Translations under genes and position numbers: made by a program
Origin: JADLCB01 sp964398315
Lineage (GTDB): Bacteria > Planctomycetota > Phycisphaerae > Tepidisphaerales > Tepidisphaeraceae
Assembly (NCBI GenBank): GCA_964398315.1
Contig: CAYNMV010000121.1
Location: forward strand, 1 to 5,061
DNA: 5,061 bases
Reading direction: 5' to 3'
Shown here: positions 3,251 to 5,061 of the stretch, piece after piece
How positions within the stretch are numbered: position 1 is the first letter of the stretch
Layout: every line of letters begins with the position of its first letter
Notes under the pieces: generated by a model
Databases searched by the model: none
What the model saw: the letters and a program-made list of their open reading frames with translations, nothing else
What the model was told of the DNA's origin: nothing

Positions 3251-5061
3251 ATGTTCACTCAACCATCTGATAGTGCGCGGCAAGCCAATGTGTGGGGCAG
3301 GTTTAGGCGACGCTGGGCCGGGCTGAAACGCCGTGCCGGGGCAGGCTTGCTGGTGATGCTGGTGGCCCTCGCCGCTGTGCCGCAAATGACCTGGGGGCAG
3401 GACGCGGGCACTGAGCAGGTCCAGAGCCTGAAGGCCGAAGCGAAAATCACGCTCCAGGTCGGCCAGAGCAAGCCCGTGGCCGTGCAGATTACGCCCGCCA
3501 GTGCAGCGAAACAGCCGCTGCGCTATGAGAGTGGCAACACCGGCTTCTTCACTGTCGATGACAAGGGCGTGCTCACCGGCGTGCATGAGGGTACCAGCCA
3601 CCTGTCGATCATCGCCGAGAACGGCGTGCGCGCTACCGTGCAGGTTGAGGTAACGGCGGCCACCCCCGCGCCTGCCGGCGCGGACGCAGCGCGCCAGGGG
3701 GTTGCCAATGAAGGGATCGTCATCGGCAATGCCGGCGGCGAAATCGAGATTGGCCGCCTGGAGCGCATCATCGCCCACGTGCTGCCTTATCAGGTGATCG
3801 GCGCCAACCCCTTCACGCTCAGCAGTTCCGACCCCTCGGTCATCGCCGTGATGGATGAAGCCAAGGTCATCCGCGCGGTGAAGGAGGGCACCGCCACCAT
3901 CACCGTCTCTACGCTGGATGGCCAATTCACCGACACTGTCACCTACACCGTCGTCCCGGCGCGCAACTGGGACCAGGCGGCGGAGAAGACCTACACCATC
4001 GAGCCCCAGCGCTTCGGCATCCGATACGATGATGCCTCGGAGGAGGCCGCCAGGGCCAACAGTGCCGGCCTGCAGCAGGCCCTCCTGCACACAGCCGACA
4101 ACGGCTTCACCCGCCTGCTGCTCGAGCCGGGCAAGGTCATCTACATCGAGCCGAAAGAGACGATCTTCATGGTCAGCAACGTTCAGCTCGACCTGAACGG
4201 CTCAGAGATCAAGCTGCGTCCCAACGACTATGCGCGCTACGGCGCCATCGTCTTCCGCGAAAAGGAAGGGCGCAACCGCGTGCTGGAGAATGCCTCCATC
4301 GTCAACGGCATCATCACCGGCGAGCGCGATGAGAAGGAGAAATACTTCCCCGGCTGGGCCAAGAATCCGCAAACCGAGGGGGCTGTCTCCATCGCGTTTG
4401 AGGAGGGCCGTAACAACGGCATCCGGAACCTGACCGTCCGCAAGTCGATCGGTTTCAACATCGCCAGCGGCGTCGGGTCCAGGTCGTATGGCGTGGTGCA
4501 TTACGCACAGAACGCGATCAGCGTGCGCAACCTCCAAGAGGGGGATTACGACGATCAGGGCAACGCCGTTGAGGCGACGGCCAAGATCCGCACGGTCAAG
4601 CCCATCGATATCAGCAAGATCACGACGCCGTACTACACCATCGGCTACCCGCTGGGATACATGGGCTATCCCTACATGAACAGCCGGATCTACGACATCT
4701 GGTTCTACGACAAAGACATGAACCTGCTGGGTTCGGCGCGCGGGCGGCTGCGCTTCCGCCAGTACGACCTGCCGCAGGGGACGCAATTCGTGCATGTGTC
4801 GTTCTACCACGAAGGCGTGCCGGCCAGCGGCAACAGCGATTTCCATGACGCCGTGGCGTTCGTGGACAACTTCGCGATGCCGATCAACAACTACATGATC
4901 GACTGCACCATTGAGGACAACTACTCCACCGGTTTTGCCGCCTGCGGCGGGCAGGGGTGGTTGATCAAGGGCAACGTCTTCCGCGGAAACGGCGGGCGGA
5001 TGCCCGGCTGCGACATCGACTGGGAAGACGGCTGGGAGTACATGCAGGGCGACCTGATCGA
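3251..5061 (+). CDS. Secreted Ig-like (Big_2) and parallel beta-helix protein, partial
   Basis: The frame is open from ATG 3251 to the window end: 603 codons plus two bases, with the C-terminus missing. Residues 1-30 are an Arg/Lys-rich n-region with twin arginines but no clear Tat motif. About 29-43 is hydrophobic, and cleavage is likely near 47-52, so export is expected. There is no lipobox cysteine. Two Big_2-type Ig-like domains follow: about 61-135 (YESGNTGFFTVDDKGVLTGVHEGTSHLSI type pattern begins at 92) and about 160-236 (SSSDPSVIAVMD, then VKEGTATITV). From about 268 the sequence has a pectate-lyase-like entry (NSAGLQQALL, LLLEPGKVI, LDLNGSEIKL) and beta-helix strands. An aromatic-rich insert (about 455-540) interrupts these, and helix coils resume at NYMIDCTIEDNYSTG (547-561). 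An acidic patch, CDIDWEDGWEYMQ (587-599), might be part of an active or metal site. Such proteins bind, cleave or epimerise polysaccharides at the cell surface or outside it, but this one's substrate and activity are unknown. A non-enzymatic adhesin is possible. Confidence 0.88.
   Translation, partial: MFTQPSDSARQANVWGRFRRRWAGLKRRAGAGLLVMLVALAAVPQMTWGQDAGTEQVQSLKAEAKITLQVGQSKPVAVQITPASAAKQPLRYESGNTGFFTVDDKGVLTGVHEGTSHLSIIAENGVRATVQVEVTAATPAPAGADAARQGVANEGIVIGNAGGEIEIGRLERIIAHVLPYQVIGANPFTLSSSDPSVIAVMDEAKVIRAVKEGTATITVSTLDGQFTDTVTYTVVPARNWDQAAEKTYTIEPQRFGIRYDDASEEAARANSAGLQQALLHTADNGFTRLLLEPGKVIYIEPKETIFMVSNVQLDLNGSEIKLRPNDYARYGAIVFREKEGRNRVLENASIVNGIITGERDEKEKYFPGWAKNPQTEGAVSIAFEEGRNNGIRNLTVRKSIGFNIASGVGSRSYGVVHYAQNAISVRNLQEGDYDDQGNAVEATAKIRTVKPIDISKITTPYYTIGYPLGYMGYPYMNSRIYDIWFYDKDMNLLGSARGRLRFRQYDLPQGTQFVHVSFYHEGVPASGNSDFHDAVAFVDNFAMPINNYMIDCTIEDNYSTGFAACGGQGWLIKGNVFRGNGGRMPGCDIDWEDGWEYMQGDLI

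Noticed and set aside
3251..3400. Tat signal or lipoprotein signal on the beta-helix protein
   Set aside because: Twin arginines occur, but the surrounding residues do not fit the S/T-R-R-x-F-L-K motif well, and no cysteine follows the hydrophobic core. A Sec-type signal is simpler.
3227..4090. Open frame on the - strand (287 codons) opposite the start of the secreted-protein gene
   Set aside because: It is antisense to the signal peptide and Ig-like domains of the + strand gene and has no recognisable motif.
1..5061. CRISPR array, tRNA, rRNA, transposase or integrase
   Set aside because: No regularly spaced direct repeats with unique spacers, no tRNA-like cloverleaf or rRNA sequence, and no mobile-element protein motif was recognised by eye.

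Overview
The window is GC-rich bacterial DNA with three well-supported genes, all on the + strand. They are separated by unusually long non-coding gaps of 415 and 454 bases. Third codon positions are mostly G or C. The lineage cannot be fixed from the sequence. A WbpA-type sugar-nucleotide dehydrogenase and an exported protein with a basic, hydrophobic signal region suggest a free-living, polysaccharide-producing bacterium, probably Gram-negative. Loose gene packing, a PhyH-family oxygenase and a large Big_2/beta-helix secreted protein would suit the Planctomycetota/Verrucomicrobiota group, but that is a weak guess.

Layout. Positions 1-197 are a leader region. It holds a degenerate 19-bp tandem repeat at the window edge and two perfect 7-bp-arm inverted repeats. 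Positions 198-1517 encode a UDP-N-acetyl-D-glucosamine 6-dehydrogenase (wbpA type), complete and with all visible catalytic motifs. Positions 1518-1932 are non-coding, with two stem-loops after wbpA and a perfect 16-bp tandem duplication. Positions 1933-2796 encode a complete phytanoyl-CoA dioxygenase (PhyH)-family Fe(II)/2-oxoglutarate oxygenase. Positions 2797-3250 are non-coding, with an 11-bp inverted-repeat pair, a 19-bp tandem repeat carrying GGTGCACC palindromes, and an AT-richer promoter-like stretch. Positions 3251-5061 encode the first 603 residues of a secreted protein that is cut by the window end: a signal region, two Ig-like (Big_2-type) domains, then a parallel beta-helix (pectate-lyase-like) fold interrupted by an apparent beta-rich insert.

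How the parts may fit. WbpA makes UDP-N-acetylglucosaminuronate, a precursor for acidic surface polysaccharides. The beta-helix protein belongs to a structural class that commonly binds, cleaves or epimerises acidic polysaccharides. A shared surface-polysaccharide theme is therefore reasonable for the two outer genes. The role of the PhyH enzyme between them is unknown. The long gaps, with separate candidate regulatory signals in front of genes 1 and 3, suggest independent transcription units rather than one operon. No RNA gene, CRISPR array, transposase or integrase was recognised.
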